From Polaromonas sp. (GTDB lineage Bacteria > Pseudomonadota > Gammaproteobacteria > Burkholderiales > Burkholderiaceae_C): a stretch of 64,000 nt of DNA. Under the pieces are notes generated by a model, which was not told the DNA's origin, made no database searches, and was given only the letters and a program-made list of their open reading frames with translations. Of the stretch, positions 53,846 to 62,398 are shown piece by piece (within the stretch, counting starts at the first letter, position 1; each line of letters begins with the position of its first letter). The position numbers and the translations under genes are program-made. The stretch lies in contig JAQGLT010000080.1 in the NCBI GenBank assembly GCA_028292745.1, positions 1 through 64,000 on the forward strand, in the 5' to 3' direction.

Positions 53846-54157
53846 ATGGCGATTTCAATCCGCGATATCGTGGCCTTCTCAAAAGCACGGACTAGCTTGT
53901 CAAGCTTGGTTGAGGCTGTTGAGAAGGGTGCGGAAAAGATCATCACCAAAAATGGTGAACCGGCAGTTGCCTTGATCAGCGCCGAGCGGCTGGAGCACTA
54001 TCACAGGCTGGAGCGCGCCCACATCCATTTGCTGCTGCTGGGCGAAGCGGAAAGGGGCTGGGCCGACATTGAAGCGGGCCGGACAACCAATGCGCGTGAA
54101 GGCTTAGCGGCGTTGAAAGCGAAGCGAAAGCAACCGCTGGCGGGTAGCAATGGCTGA
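53846..54157 (+). CDS. Phd/YefM-family antitoxin
   Basis: 103 residues from ATG 53846, which has GGAG seven bases upstream. The N-terminal DNA-binding half contains MAISIRDIVAFSKARTSLSS and EKIITKNGEPAVALISAERL, the Phd/YefM signature. The C-terminal half should wrap the toxin; it is rather basic at the end. Overlaps the toxin gene by eight bases. Confidence 0.88.
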   Translation: MAISIRDIVAFSKARTSLSSLVEAVEKGAEKIITKNGEPAVALISAERLEHYHRLERAHIHLLLLGEAERGWADIEAGRTTNAREGLAALKAKRKQPLAGSNG

Positions 54158-54611
54158 AACACCCGGCGATGGCATACCGCCTGCTGACGAACCGGCTACT
54201 TTTTCGGTGGAAGTCCGTTACACCGCGAACTTTGAAGCCAACCTCCAGAGCATCGAAGCGTTCTGGACCGAAAACGATTTTGTGCAAGGCTACGACCGTT
54301 TGCTTGATGAACTGTTGGGCACCGTGGTGACGAATCTGGAGCGGCATCCGCGCATGGGCCGGTCGTTTATGAGCCGCAAACCAGAGTCCATTGAAGCGCA
54401 AAAGCTGCATGAAAAGCTCCAGGCGAAGATGGCAGCGCATGACCAGCCAGCCGACGTGCGCGAGTGTGTGACGACGGACTATCTGGTGCTTTACGCCATT
54501 CTAGAGGCGGCTGCCGACAAGCCCTCAGTCATCTATTTAGCTTCGATCAAGAACCACAAGCAGTTGTCTTTTGATTTCGAGCGGTTGTGGGCTCCATTCC
54601 AGTCAAGCTGA
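54150..54611 (+). CDS. RelE/ParE-superfamily toxin
   Basis: 153 residues. The RelE/ParE fold is visible in VEVRYTANFEANLQSIEAFW, NLERHPRMGRSF and TTDYLVLYAILEAAADKPSV then IYLASIKNHKQLSFD, with the usual Arg and Tyr positions near the C-terminus. Whether it cuts mRNA (RelE) or poisons gyrase (ParE) cannot be told. It is longer than most by about 50 residues, partly a Pro-rich N-terminus and partly an insert (EAQKLHEKLQAKMAAHDQ). Confidence 0.82.
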   Translation: MAETPGDGIPPADEPATFSVEVRYTANFEANLQSIEAFWTENDFVQGYDRLLDELLGTVVTNLERHPRMGRSFMSRKPESIEAQKLHEKLQAKMAAHDQPADVRECVTTDYLVLYAILEAAADKPSVIYLASIKNHKQLSFDFERLWAPFQSS

Positions 54612-54857
54612 TTTGGCTATATGTGTAAGCGCAACGCCTCACGGCTGTGAAGTGCATGACATACACTTGAAGTTACAAGATGTTGTGCATTCGCCACGTG
54701 AATTACACCGAAAAAAGGCAATAAATGACAGGGATCACCGCGCAAAACCCGTTCGCCTTCAGTGAAGCCAATACCCGCCATTTAATTGGCAGTTTTTTTG
54801 AATTTTTACTCAAATAACAGTAGAAAAATTCCAACATTTAATTGAGTGGGGGAAAAA
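54612..54857. other. Promoter region of the methyltransferase operon
   Basis: AT-rich gap with no gene longer than a few codons. A plausible but imperfect hairpin with AATT-rich arms lies around 54780-54815; I cannot say if it ends the toxin transcript. Confidence 0.35.
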
Positions 54858-54989
54858 ATGTTCAATCACAATCATGAAGCACTGTTTCGCTTACTGGGCA
54901 AACATTACACGTTTCAAGCCAATGAGGGAAGCGGCGGTACAAGCAAATTCGGAAGCTTGGAAAAATCACATCAGTTAGTTAGCTCATGA
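54858..54989 (+). CDS. 43-codon leader ORF coupled to the methyltransferase gene
   Basis: MFNHNHEALFRLLGKHYTFQ then ANEGSGGTSKFGSLEKSHQL and VSS. GGGGG sits seven bases before the ATG, a much better site than anything before the methyltransferase start, and its stop overlaps that start as ATGA. It could feed ribosomes to the methyltransferase gene or encode a small controller. No family recognised. Confidence 0.5.
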   Translation: MFNHNHEALFRLLGKHYTFQANEGSGGTSKFGSLEKSHQLVSS

Positions 54990-57784
54990 ATGCTGTAGAA
55001 ATAGAACAAGCCATATCGGAACTTGCCCTTCAGCCTTTCGACGCGGCGGAGTTTTCTTTCGCCTTTCTAGCCGCATTCGGTAATAAAGACACTACTCTCA
55101 AGCGCCTGCGTACCGGCAACAACAATGCGTCGGATGTGGCAGGAGGTGTGCTGCTGCGAAACAACATCCACATGGCAGTTTGCAAAAGCGGCTATGTGGA
55201 TGAAACTCTCAAGTCGTTACGCGCCAGCCCAGCCACCACGAAAGCAAAGGCCAAATTCATCCTGGCCACTGACGGGCAAACCCTTGAAGCCGAAGAGCTG
55301 ATTGGTGGCGAAACAATCAACTGTGCTTACACGAATTTCCCAAATTATTTCGGATTCTTCTTACCGCTGGCTGGTATCTCCACCATAAAGGAGATCAAAG
55401 ATAACCCTATTGACGTGCGTGCCACCGGGCGGCTGAACAAGCTGTACGTTGAGTTGTTGAACGAAAACCCGGATTGGGCTAAAGAGGAACGCCGTGCTGA
55501 CATGAATCACTTCATGTCCCGGCTGGTGTTCTGCTTTTTTGCGGAAGACACCGACATTTTTAATGGCGAGGGACTGTTTACCAAAACCTTGGAGCAGATG
55601 AGTGAGCGCGACGGCTCAAATGCCCATAAGGTGCTGGAAACGATCTTTCGCGCTATGAATATCAAGGTTGCCAACCGTGCTGTTGCTCAGCCTCGTTTAC
55701 CAAACTGGGCTAATGCCTTCCCTTATGTCAACGGTGGGCTTTTCTCTGGCAGCACCGAGGTACCACGCTTCACGCGTATTGCTCGCACTTATTTATTTCA
55801 TGCTGGCAGCCTGAAATGGCGCGAAATAAACCCTGACATTTTCGGCAGCATGATCCAGGCCGTTGCTGACGATGACGAGCGCGGCGCACTGGGCATGCAC
55901 TACACCAGTGTGCCCAATATCCTGAAAGTGTTGAACCCATTGTTTTTGGACGGCTTGCGCATGCAACTCGAAGCGGCAGGAGACAACAAAGCAAAACTTC
56001 TAAACTTGCGCAAGCGCATGGCGCGCATCCGCGTCTTTGATCCGGCCTGCGGTTCAGGCAACTTCTTAGTAATTGCCTACAAGCAAATGCGCGAGATTGA
56101 AGCGGAGATCAACCGCCGCAGAAGTGAAGAGCACCTTGGCAGCGAGATTCCGCTGACAAATTTTAGGGGAATCGAGTTACGCAATTTCCCAGCTGAAATC
56201 GCACGGTTGGCGCTCATCATTGCCGAGTTTCAGTGTGATGTTCTATACCGAGGTCAGAAAGACGCTTTGGCCGAGTTCCTTCCTTTAAATGCGCAGAATT
56301 GGATTGTTTGCGGTAATGCCTTGCGACTAGACTGGCTAAATGTGTGCCCGCCGACCGGTACCGGTGTAAGGCTGGTCGAGGACGATTTGTTTGGTACAAC
56401 GCAGAATCAATCGGAAATAGACTTTGAAAACGAGGGTGGGGAAACGTACATTTGCGGTAATCCACCGTACCTTGGTAGTACATGGCAATCAGCGACACAA
56501 AAAGACGACCTTAGAGCTATTTTTGATTTCCGTTGCAAAAACTGGAAATCTTTGGACTATGTTGCTGGATGGTTTATGAAAGCTGCCGATTATGGCGGTC
56601 GAACCCCATGCGCAGCCGCATTTGTGTCTACAAACTCTATCTGCCAAGGACAACAAGTTTCGCTACTTTGGCCGTTAATTTTTGCTACCGGCCACGAGAT
56701 AGCATTTGCTCACACCTCATTTAAATGGGCAAATTTGGCTAGCCATAACGCAGGTGTGACAGTGGCCATTGTGGGTATCGCCAACCCTGCTCCAAAAGTG
56801 CGACGGCTTTTCACCATCGCCGATAAATCTGAGACCGTCGTCAAGGACGTTTCTAATATCAACGCCTATTTGGTTGCGGGCACCAATGTGATTGTGGACA
56901 AACTGGTTCGCCCAATGGGTGAGCATGCAGAGATGGTCCGAGGAAATATGCCGTACGACGGTGGCCATTTGCTCTTGTTACGTGATGAAGTAGCCATGCT
57001 GGGATTAAATTCAGAACAGCAAGAGCGCTTCATTCGGCGCATCTACGGTTCCGCTGAATTTATTCGCGGATTAGAACGCTACTGTTTGTGGATTGACAAC
57101 GCATATTTGAAAGAAGCAATGGAAATTGAGACTATTGCTCACCGCATTAAAAAGGTCCGCAATATGCGACTTGCGAGTACAGACAAAGGTGCAAGCTCTT
57201 TAGCAGTTCGCGCACATCAAATGCGTGAAATGAATTTTGGAAAGCATCACACAATTGGCGTGGCAGGAATTTCATCTGAAAATCGACCATTTCTTCCATG
57301 CGGCTTACTATCCTCATCTCAAACGGTTACAAATAAAGTATTCGCTCTCTATGATGCCCCACTTTGGAATATGGCACTGATTGCTTCTCGTCTACATTGG
57401 GTCTGGATTGGCACGGTTTGCGTGCGGATGCGTACCGATTTTTCGTATTCCAATACTCTTGGCTGGAATACTTTCCCAGTCCCCCTGCTCACTGAGAAAA
57501 ACAAACTCGACCTTACTGCCTGCGCCGAAAACATCTTGTTGGCACGTGAAGCGCATTTTCCCGCCACCATTGCTGGCCTGTACGACGCGGAAACTATGCC
57601 TGAAAACCTGCGTTACGCCCACGAGTGCAACGATGAGGTGCTAGAGCGCATTTACATCGGGCGCCGCTTCAAAAACGACACTGAGCGGCTGGAAAAACTG
57701 TTTGAGCTATATACAAAGATGACTGGGGCGGCTGCCAAGGCCAAGCTAGCAGCAAATGTTACAAGGATGAAAAAAGCATTATGA
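54986..57784 (+). CDS. MmeI-like class I SAM-dependent DNA methyltransferase
   Basis: 932 residues. Order of parts resembles MmeI-type proteins: an N-terminal domain (about 1-160), a helical spacer with NHFMSRLVFCFFAEDTDIF, then the methyltransferase with motif I FDPACGSGNFLVIAY near 350 and motif IV CGNPPYLGS near 490 (adenine N6 type), and a target-recognition/C-terminal part with WNTFPVPLL. I do not see a PD-ExK nuclease motif in the N-terminal domain, so cleavage probably depends on the partner genes. Linked by ATGA to the helicase gene. Confidence 0.88.
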   Translation: MNAVEIEQAISELALQPFDAAEFSFAFLAAFGNKDTTLKRLRTGNNNASDVAGGVLLRNNIHMAVCKSGYVDETLKSLRASPATTKAKAKFILATDGQTLEAEELIGGETINCAYTNFPNYFGFFLPLAGISTIKEIKDNPIDVRATGRLNKLYVELLNENPDWAKEERRADMNHFMSRLVFCFFAEDTDIFNGEGLFTKTLEQMSERDGSNAHKVLETIFRAMNIKVANRAVAQPRLPNWANAFPYVNGGLFSGSTEVPRFTRIARTYLFHAGSLKWREINPDIFGSMIQAVADDDERGALGMHYTSVPNILKVLNPLFLDGLRMQLEAAGDNKAKLLNLRKRMARIRVFDPACGSGNFLVIAYKQMREIEAEINRRRSEEHLGSEIPLTNFRGIELRNFPAEIARLALIIAEFQCDVLYRGQKDALAEFLPLNAQNWIVCGNALRLDWLNVCPPTGTGVRLVEDDLFGTTQNQSEIDFENEGGETYICGNPPYLGSTWQSATQKDDLRAIFDFRCKNWKSLDYVAGWFMKAADYGGRTPCAAAFVSTNSICQGQQVSLLWPLIFATGHEIAFAHTSFKWANLASHNAGVTVAIVGIANPAPKVRRLFTIADKSETVVKDVSNINAYLVAGTNVIVDKLVRPMGEHAEMVRGNMPYDGGHLLLLRDEVAMLGLNSEQQERFIRRIYGSAEFIRGLERYCLWIDNAYLKEAMEIETIAHRIKKVRNMRLASTDKGASSLAVRAHQMREMNFGKHHTIGVAGISSENRPFLPCGLLSSSQTVTNKVFALYDAPLWNMALIASRLHWVWIGTVCVRMRTDFSYSNTLGWNTFPVPLLTEKNKLDLTACAENILLAREAHFPATIAGLYDAETMPENLRYAHECNDEVLERIYIGRRFKNDTERLEKLFELYTKMTGAAAKAKLAANVTRMKKAL

Positions 57785-59901
57785 GCGATCAAATCGCCAA
57801 TCCAACCAATGCTTACACTTTGCCATCGGTGTCCATCACCACGGCGCGCACTGGCGTTTCCAGCAAGGCTAATGCATTAGGCATGCGTGCAATGCAGGAG
57901 CGCGCCTATGCAAAGCGTGGCGAACAATATCTGTTGATCAAGTCACCACCTGCTTCAGGCAAGTCCCGCGCGTTGATGTTTATCGCATTGGACAAGCTGA
58001 ACAATCAAGGCCTGAAACAAGCTATTGTGGTGGTGCCTGAGCGTTCGATTGGCAGCAGTTTTGCCGATGAACCCTTGAGCCAATATGGCTTCTATTGGGA
58101 TTGGCAAGTAGCCCCGCAATGGAACTTGTGCAATGCCCCTGGAATAGATGATGTCAAAGTGGACAAGTCGAAGATCAAAGCTGTGGGTGAGTTCCTTGCC
58201 AGCAACGACAAAGTTTTAGTCTGTACCCACGCCACTTTTCGCTTTGCAGTGGAAGAGCTAGGTATTCAGGCGTTTGATAACCGCCTGATCGCCGTTGACG
58301 AGTTTCACCACGTTTCCAGCAACCCGGACAATAAGCTGGGCAGTCAGTTAGGAGCGTTCATTACCCGCGACAAGGTACACATGGTGGCCATGACTGGCTC
58401 CTACTTCCGTGGCGACAGCGAGGCGGTGCTATCTTCTGCAGACGAATCCCGGTTCGAGACGGTCACCTACACCTATTACGAGCAGCTAAATGGCTACCAA
58501 TGGCTCAAGTCGTTGGACATTGGCTACTTCTTCTACACCGGCCCTTATGTTGATGCGGTTAGTAAGGTGTTGGACCCTGCACTGAAAACCATTGTCCATA
58601 TCCCCAACGTGAACGCCCGCGAAAGTTTGAAAGACAAGCAGCGCGAGGTGGATGAAATCATGCATGGCATGGGCGAATGGAAAGGCATTGACCCCGCCAC
58701 TGGCTTTCATTTGGTGTTGGCCCGTGATGGCCGAACCTTGAAAGTGGCGGACTTGGTGGATGACAGCGACCAGGCTAAACGTTCGCGCGTGCTGACTGCA
58801 CTGAAAGACCCAGCGCAGAAGAACAACCGCGACCACGTCGATGTCATCATCGCGCTAGGCATGGCGAAGGAAGGCTTTGACTGGATTTGGTGTGAACACG
58901 CGCTGACCATTGGCTACCGCAGTAGTCTGACTGAAATCGTGCAAATCATTGGTCGCGCCACCCGTGATGCCGAAGGTAAGGAACGATCCCGCTTTACCAA
59001 CCTGATTGCCGAACCCACAGCAGAGCAGTCCGCAGTGGCCGAGGCGGTGAACGATATGCTCAAAGCCATTTCTGCCAGCCTGCTGATGGAACAAGTATTG
59101 GCCCCGCGCTATGAGTTCACGCCTAAGAACATGGGGCCTAAAGAGGGCTTCGATTACGGCGACGACGGCTACAAAGATGATGGTCATAACGTTGGAGTGA
59201 ATAAAGACACGGGCCAAATTCACGTGGAGATCAACGGGCTGACTACGCCGCAGACCCCGGAGGCGACTCGCATCTGCAAGGAAGACTTGAATGAAGTTGT
59301 CACCAGCTTTTTGCAGGACAAGACTACGCTGGAACGCGGCCTGTTTGACAAAGAAAACACCCTGCCGGAAGAGCTGACTCAGCTACGCATGGGCAAGATC
59401 GTTCGTGAGCGTTATCCCAATCTAAGCAATACGGATCAAGAAGCTATCCGGCAACACGCCATTACAGCCATGAACATCACCCAGCAGGCCAAATTGGCGT
59501 TGGCCATGGCCGATGCCAAGGGTGGTGACATGGTTCAAGGCAGCACAGCTTTGATTGATGGCGTGCGCAAATTCGTCAACGTGCGTGACCTAGACATTGA
59601 CCTGATAGACCGCATTAACCCTTTCGATGCCGCTTATGCGGTGTTGGCAAAGGCGATGGATGAAAAATCGCTGCGTCAGGTGCAAGCAGCAATTGCGGCA
59701 AAAAAAGTGAGCATTCCAGAGGATGAAGCGCGCGATCTGTCTAAGCGGGCCTTGCAGTTCAAGAACGAACGTGGGCGTTTGCCAGACATCAATTCAACCG
59801 ATGCTTGGGAGAAGCGTATGGCCGAAGGCGTTGCTGCCTTTGCGCGTTACCGTGCGCAAGCTAAGGCCGCGCAGGTGCAGGGAGTAACTAGCAATGGCTG
59901 A
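57781..59901 (+). CDS. DEAD/DEAH-type helicase of the restriction-like module
   Basis: 706 residues. Motif I LIKSPPASGKSRAL near 55, motif II AVDEFHHVS near 170, motif III MVAMTGSYF, and motif VI EIVQIIGRATRDAEG near 385, so a complete SF2 ATPase like those of type I/III restriction enzymes. The C-terminal 250 residues are helical and unrecognised. It overlaps both neighbours (4 and 8 bases), making methyltransferase, helicase and nuclease one translational unit. Confidence 0.9.
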   Translation: MSDQIANPTNAYTLPSVSITTARTGVSSKANALGMRAMQERAYAKRGEQYLLIKSPPASGKSRALMFIALDKLNNQGLKQAIVVVPERSIGSSFADEPLSQYGFYWDWQVAPQWNLCNAPGIDDVKVDKSKIKAVGEFLASNDKVLVCTHATFRFAVEELGIQAFDNRLIAVDEFHHVSSNPDNKLGSQLGAFITRDKVHMVAMTGSYFRGDSEAVLSSADESRFETVTYTYYEQLNGYQWLKSLDIGYFFYTGPYVDAVSKVLDPALKTIVHIPNVNARESLKDKQREVDEIMHGMGEWKGIDPATGFHLVLARDGRTLKVADLVDDSDQAKRSRVLTALKDPAQKNNRDHVDVIIALGMAKEGFDWIWCEHALTIGYRSSLTEIVQIIGRATRDAEGKERSRFTNLIAEPTAEQSAVAEAVNDMLKAISASLLMEQVLAPRYEFTPKNMGPKEGFDYGDDGYKDDGHNVGVNKDTGQIHVEINGLTTPQTPEATRICKEDLNEVVTSFLQDKTTLERGLFDKENTLPEELTQLRMGKIVRERYPNLSNTDQEAIRQHAITAMNITQQAKLALAMADAKGGDMVQGSTALIDGVRKFVNVRDLDIDLIDRINPFDAAYAVLAKAMDEKSLRQVQAAIAAKKVSIPEDEARDLSKRALQFKNERGRLPDINSTDAWEKRMAEGVAAFARYRAQAKAAQVQGVTSNG

Positions 59902-61084
59902 TCTGGATGACGACGAACTGCTGGACGCGCTGGGCGTTGAATTCGCCCCGCTCAAAGTTTCCAGCCGTACCCCACGCGAGGAACGCATCATTGCGGGTTT
60001 TGAAGACATCTTGCGCTTCCACCAAACCCATGGCCGAGCACCGTTGCATGGCGAGGACTGTGACATATTTGAGCGCCTATACGCCGTGCGACTAGATCAA
60101 TTGCGCAAATTGCCGGAAGCGCAGTCTTTGCTGGCCGAACTCGATAGTGCTGTCCTGTTGTCTGGAGTAGCCGTATCTACGACCAATGTGGACGACCTCG
60201 ACGAAGATTCCTTGTTAGCGGAGCTTGGCATTGGTGATGGCCCTACTGAACAGAACGACATTACTGTCTTAAGGCATGTACGCTCCAACACCGAAAAACG
60301 TGCTGCGGAAGAAATAGCCGACCGCACGCGGTGCGCAGACTTTGAAAAGTTTCAACCCTTGTTTGAGCAGGTTGAACGGGAATTGAAATCGAACGTTCGT
60401 AAGACCTTGCGTTTTGGGCGTGACACCAGCATTGCCTTTGGTAATTTCTTCATCCTCAGTGGCCAGCTTTCCTATGTGGCCGAAGTGGGTGAATCCATCA
60501 AAGCACCAAACGGTGAGAGCGATGCACGCCTGCGCGTTATTTATGCTAACGGCACAGAGAGCAATTTGCTACGCCGCTCGCTGCAACGGGCGCTATATAA
60601 GGACGACACTGGCCGCCGCATAACCGACACGGATACGGGACCGCTGTTTGGCGATTTGCCAGAGCCTAACGATATCGAGTCTGGAACCATATATGTTTTG
60701 CGGAGCCAGTCCACCCACCCATTTGTGACTGAGCATCGTGAACTGATTCACAAAATCGGCGTGACGGGCGGCAAAGTGGAAACACGCATTGCAGTGGCAG
60801 CAACAGATGCCACTTATCTATTGGCTAATGTGGAAATTGTTGCCACCTACAAACTTCACAACCTGAACCGCACTCGTATGGAGAATATCTTCCATCGACT
60901 GTTTGGAGCCGCGCAGATTGACGTGACGATCAAAGACAGATTCGGCAACCCGATCAAGCCGAGGGAATGGTTCTTGGTGCCGCTCCATGTGATTGACGAG
61001 GCGGTTGAACGCATTCGGGATGGTTCGATTACCGACATGGTTTACGACCCAACCTCGGCGCAACTGATACGCACCGTAAAGTGA
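59894..61084 (+). CDS. GIY-YIG (T5orf172-like) nuclease of the restriction-like module
   Basis: 396 residues. The catalytic domain lies at the C-terminus: SGTIYVLRSQS (GIY part), IHKIGVTGGKVETRI (YIG part with Arg), LHNLNRTRMENIFHRLF with the metal-binding Glu, then KPREWFLVP. This fits the T5orf172/MUG113 branch. The N-terminal 250 residues are helical and may bind the helicase or DNA. Likely the cutting subunit for the methyltransferase-helicase pair. Confidence 0.85.
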   Translation: MADLDDDELLDALGVEFAPLKVSSRTPREERIIAGFEDILRFHQTHGRAPLHGEDCDIFERLYAVRLDQLRKLPEAQSLLAELDSAVLLSGVAVSTTNVDDLDEDSLLAELGIGDGPTEQNDITVLRHVRSNTEKRAAEEIADRTRCADFEKFQPLFEQVERELKSNVRKTLRFGRDTSIAFGNFFILSGQLSYVAEVGESIKAPNGESDARLRVIYANGTESNLLRRSLQRALYKDDTGRRITDTDTGPLFGDLPEPNDIESGTIYVLRSQSTHPFVTEHRELIHKIGVTGGKVETRIAVAATDATYLLANVEIVATYKLHNLNRTRMENIFHRLFGAAQIDVTIKDRFGNPIKPREWFLVPLHVIDEAVERIRDGSITDMVYDPTSAQLIRTVK

Positions 61085-61133
61085 TATTTCTGCAAACTAA
61101 GCCGCCATATTACGGCAACGTTTAAACAGCCGT

Positions 61134-62153
61134 GTGACACAATTTCCAAAAATGTGGTCAACCTATGACCCGCAAACGGAAAGCAAGGGAAGGACAACAA
61201 TCGCAATGAAGCTCAGCCCTGAGATTTCAGTTGAACAGCGTTACTGGTGGCGCATCGCTCTTGAGTTGCGATTGCGCCAATGCAACAGCGATGCATTTCA
61301 AGATTTTTTCTCAGCAGTCATGGGGCACTTGCATGGCGACGATTTCGTTCGTGTTCGTCCTTTTGGAAAACTTGGCGACAGCGGGTGTGATGGATACCTC
61401 ATATCGACGGGGCAACTTTTTCAGTGCTATGGGGCATTAAATGGTGAAACCAAGCAAGTTGCGACGCTGATAAAGAAGATGAAAGAAGATTTCGCCAAGG
61501 CGGCTGCGTGCCTTGCTGCCATCATGCAGGAATGGCATTTTGTGCATAACCTTATTGAGGGACTACCCATTGAAGCCGTTACAACCTTAAAGGGACTTGA
61601 GCAAGCGAGTCCAAAAATACAATTTCGCTTTGTTGGTTTCGAGGGGTTTGCAGAAAGGCTCTTTGAGCTAAGTTCAGAACGAATCGCCTCATTACTTGGC
61701 CCCGTAGCATCTCAGGCTGACACCAAAAACCTTGATGTCGCGACCCTCCGCAAGCTTGTGCATGAACTTGCGGTAGCGGCGGATAAAACTCAACAAAATA
61801 CTGTTGATTTGCGACCGGTGCCAGTGAATAAGCTTGCCTACAACCAGCTTCCCAACCACTGGAAGATGTTGATATCCGGTGGGTGGATGAATGCGCACCT
61901 CGTTGCGACATACTTCGAGCGTCATCCCGATCCATTAACTGGCGATAAGGTCGCTTCGGTATTCAGGAAAAAATACGAATACTACAAGGCACAAAACCTT
62001 GCTCCGGCCGAGATCATGGCGGCGTTGTTTGAACTTGTGACTGGTATCGGTAACGTCTTGCCTCAACAACAAGTGGCAACTCAGGCATTGCTAGCGTATC
62101 TTTTTGAGAACTGTGACATCTTCGAGCGCGAACCAGAGTTGTCTGCATTATGA
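61134..62153 (+). CDS. ABC-3C system effector with N-terminal restriction-endonuclease-like domain
   Basis: 339 residues from GTG 61134; ATG 61206 (MKLSPEISVEQRYWW), with GGAAGG upstream, is an equally good start. Residues 45-110 (DFFSAVMGHLHGDDFVRVRP, GKLGDSGCDGYLISTGQLFQ then CYG) follow the pattern of REase-fold domains with the active Asp in GDSGCDG and a QCY strand. The C-terminal part resembles ABC-3C C-terminal domains. Together with the next two genes it forms an ABC-three-component conflict system, where the ATPase is thought to sense and license the effector. Confidence 0.75.
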   Translation: MTQFPKMWSTYDPQTESKGRTTIAMKLSPEISVEQRYWWRIALELRLRQCNSDAFQDFFSAVMGHLHGDDFVRVRPFGKLGDSGCDGYLISTGQLFQCYGALNGETKQVATLIKKMKEDFAKAAACLAAIMQEWHFVHNLIEGLPIEAVTTLKGLEQASPKIQFRFVGFEGFAERLFELSSERIASLLGPVASQADTKNLDVATLRKLVHELAVAADKTQQNTVDLRPVPVNKLAYNQLPNHWKMLISGGWMNAHLVATYFERHPDPLTGDKVASVFRKKYEYYKAQNLAPAEIMAALFELVTGIGNVLPQQQVATQALLAYLFENCDIFEREPELSAL

Positions 62154-62398
62154 TTTTGCCGACAAAGTACCTGTCGCACGACCGCGCCTTGCTCAGTGTT
62201 GGGGCGGAAATACTGGTTCAGTTGAAGGAACCACGATCAGTATCTGAACTGTGGGACTGTGTGCGCGACGACCGCGAAATGCGACCAACGGCGGCCCCGC
62301 TTTCCTTTGACTGGTTTGTGCTGGCATTGAATCTTCTTTATGCTGTATCAGCGATTGACTACAGCAAAGGCATCATTTATCGAGAGGTTTCGGAATGA
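62150..62398 (+). CDS. ABC-3C system middle component
   Basis: 82 residues, MILPTKYLSHDRALLSVGAE then ILVQLKEPRSVSELWDCVRD and SFDWFVLALNLLYAVSAIDY. Small winged-helix-like middle component of ABC-3C systems (the MC6 type by my recollection), expected to link effector and ATPase. Overlaps both neighbours by four bases. Confidence 0.8.
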   Translation: MILPTKYLSHDRALLSVGAEILVQLKEPRSVSELWDCVRDDREMRPTAAPLSFDWFVLALNLLYAVSAIDYSKGIIYREVSE

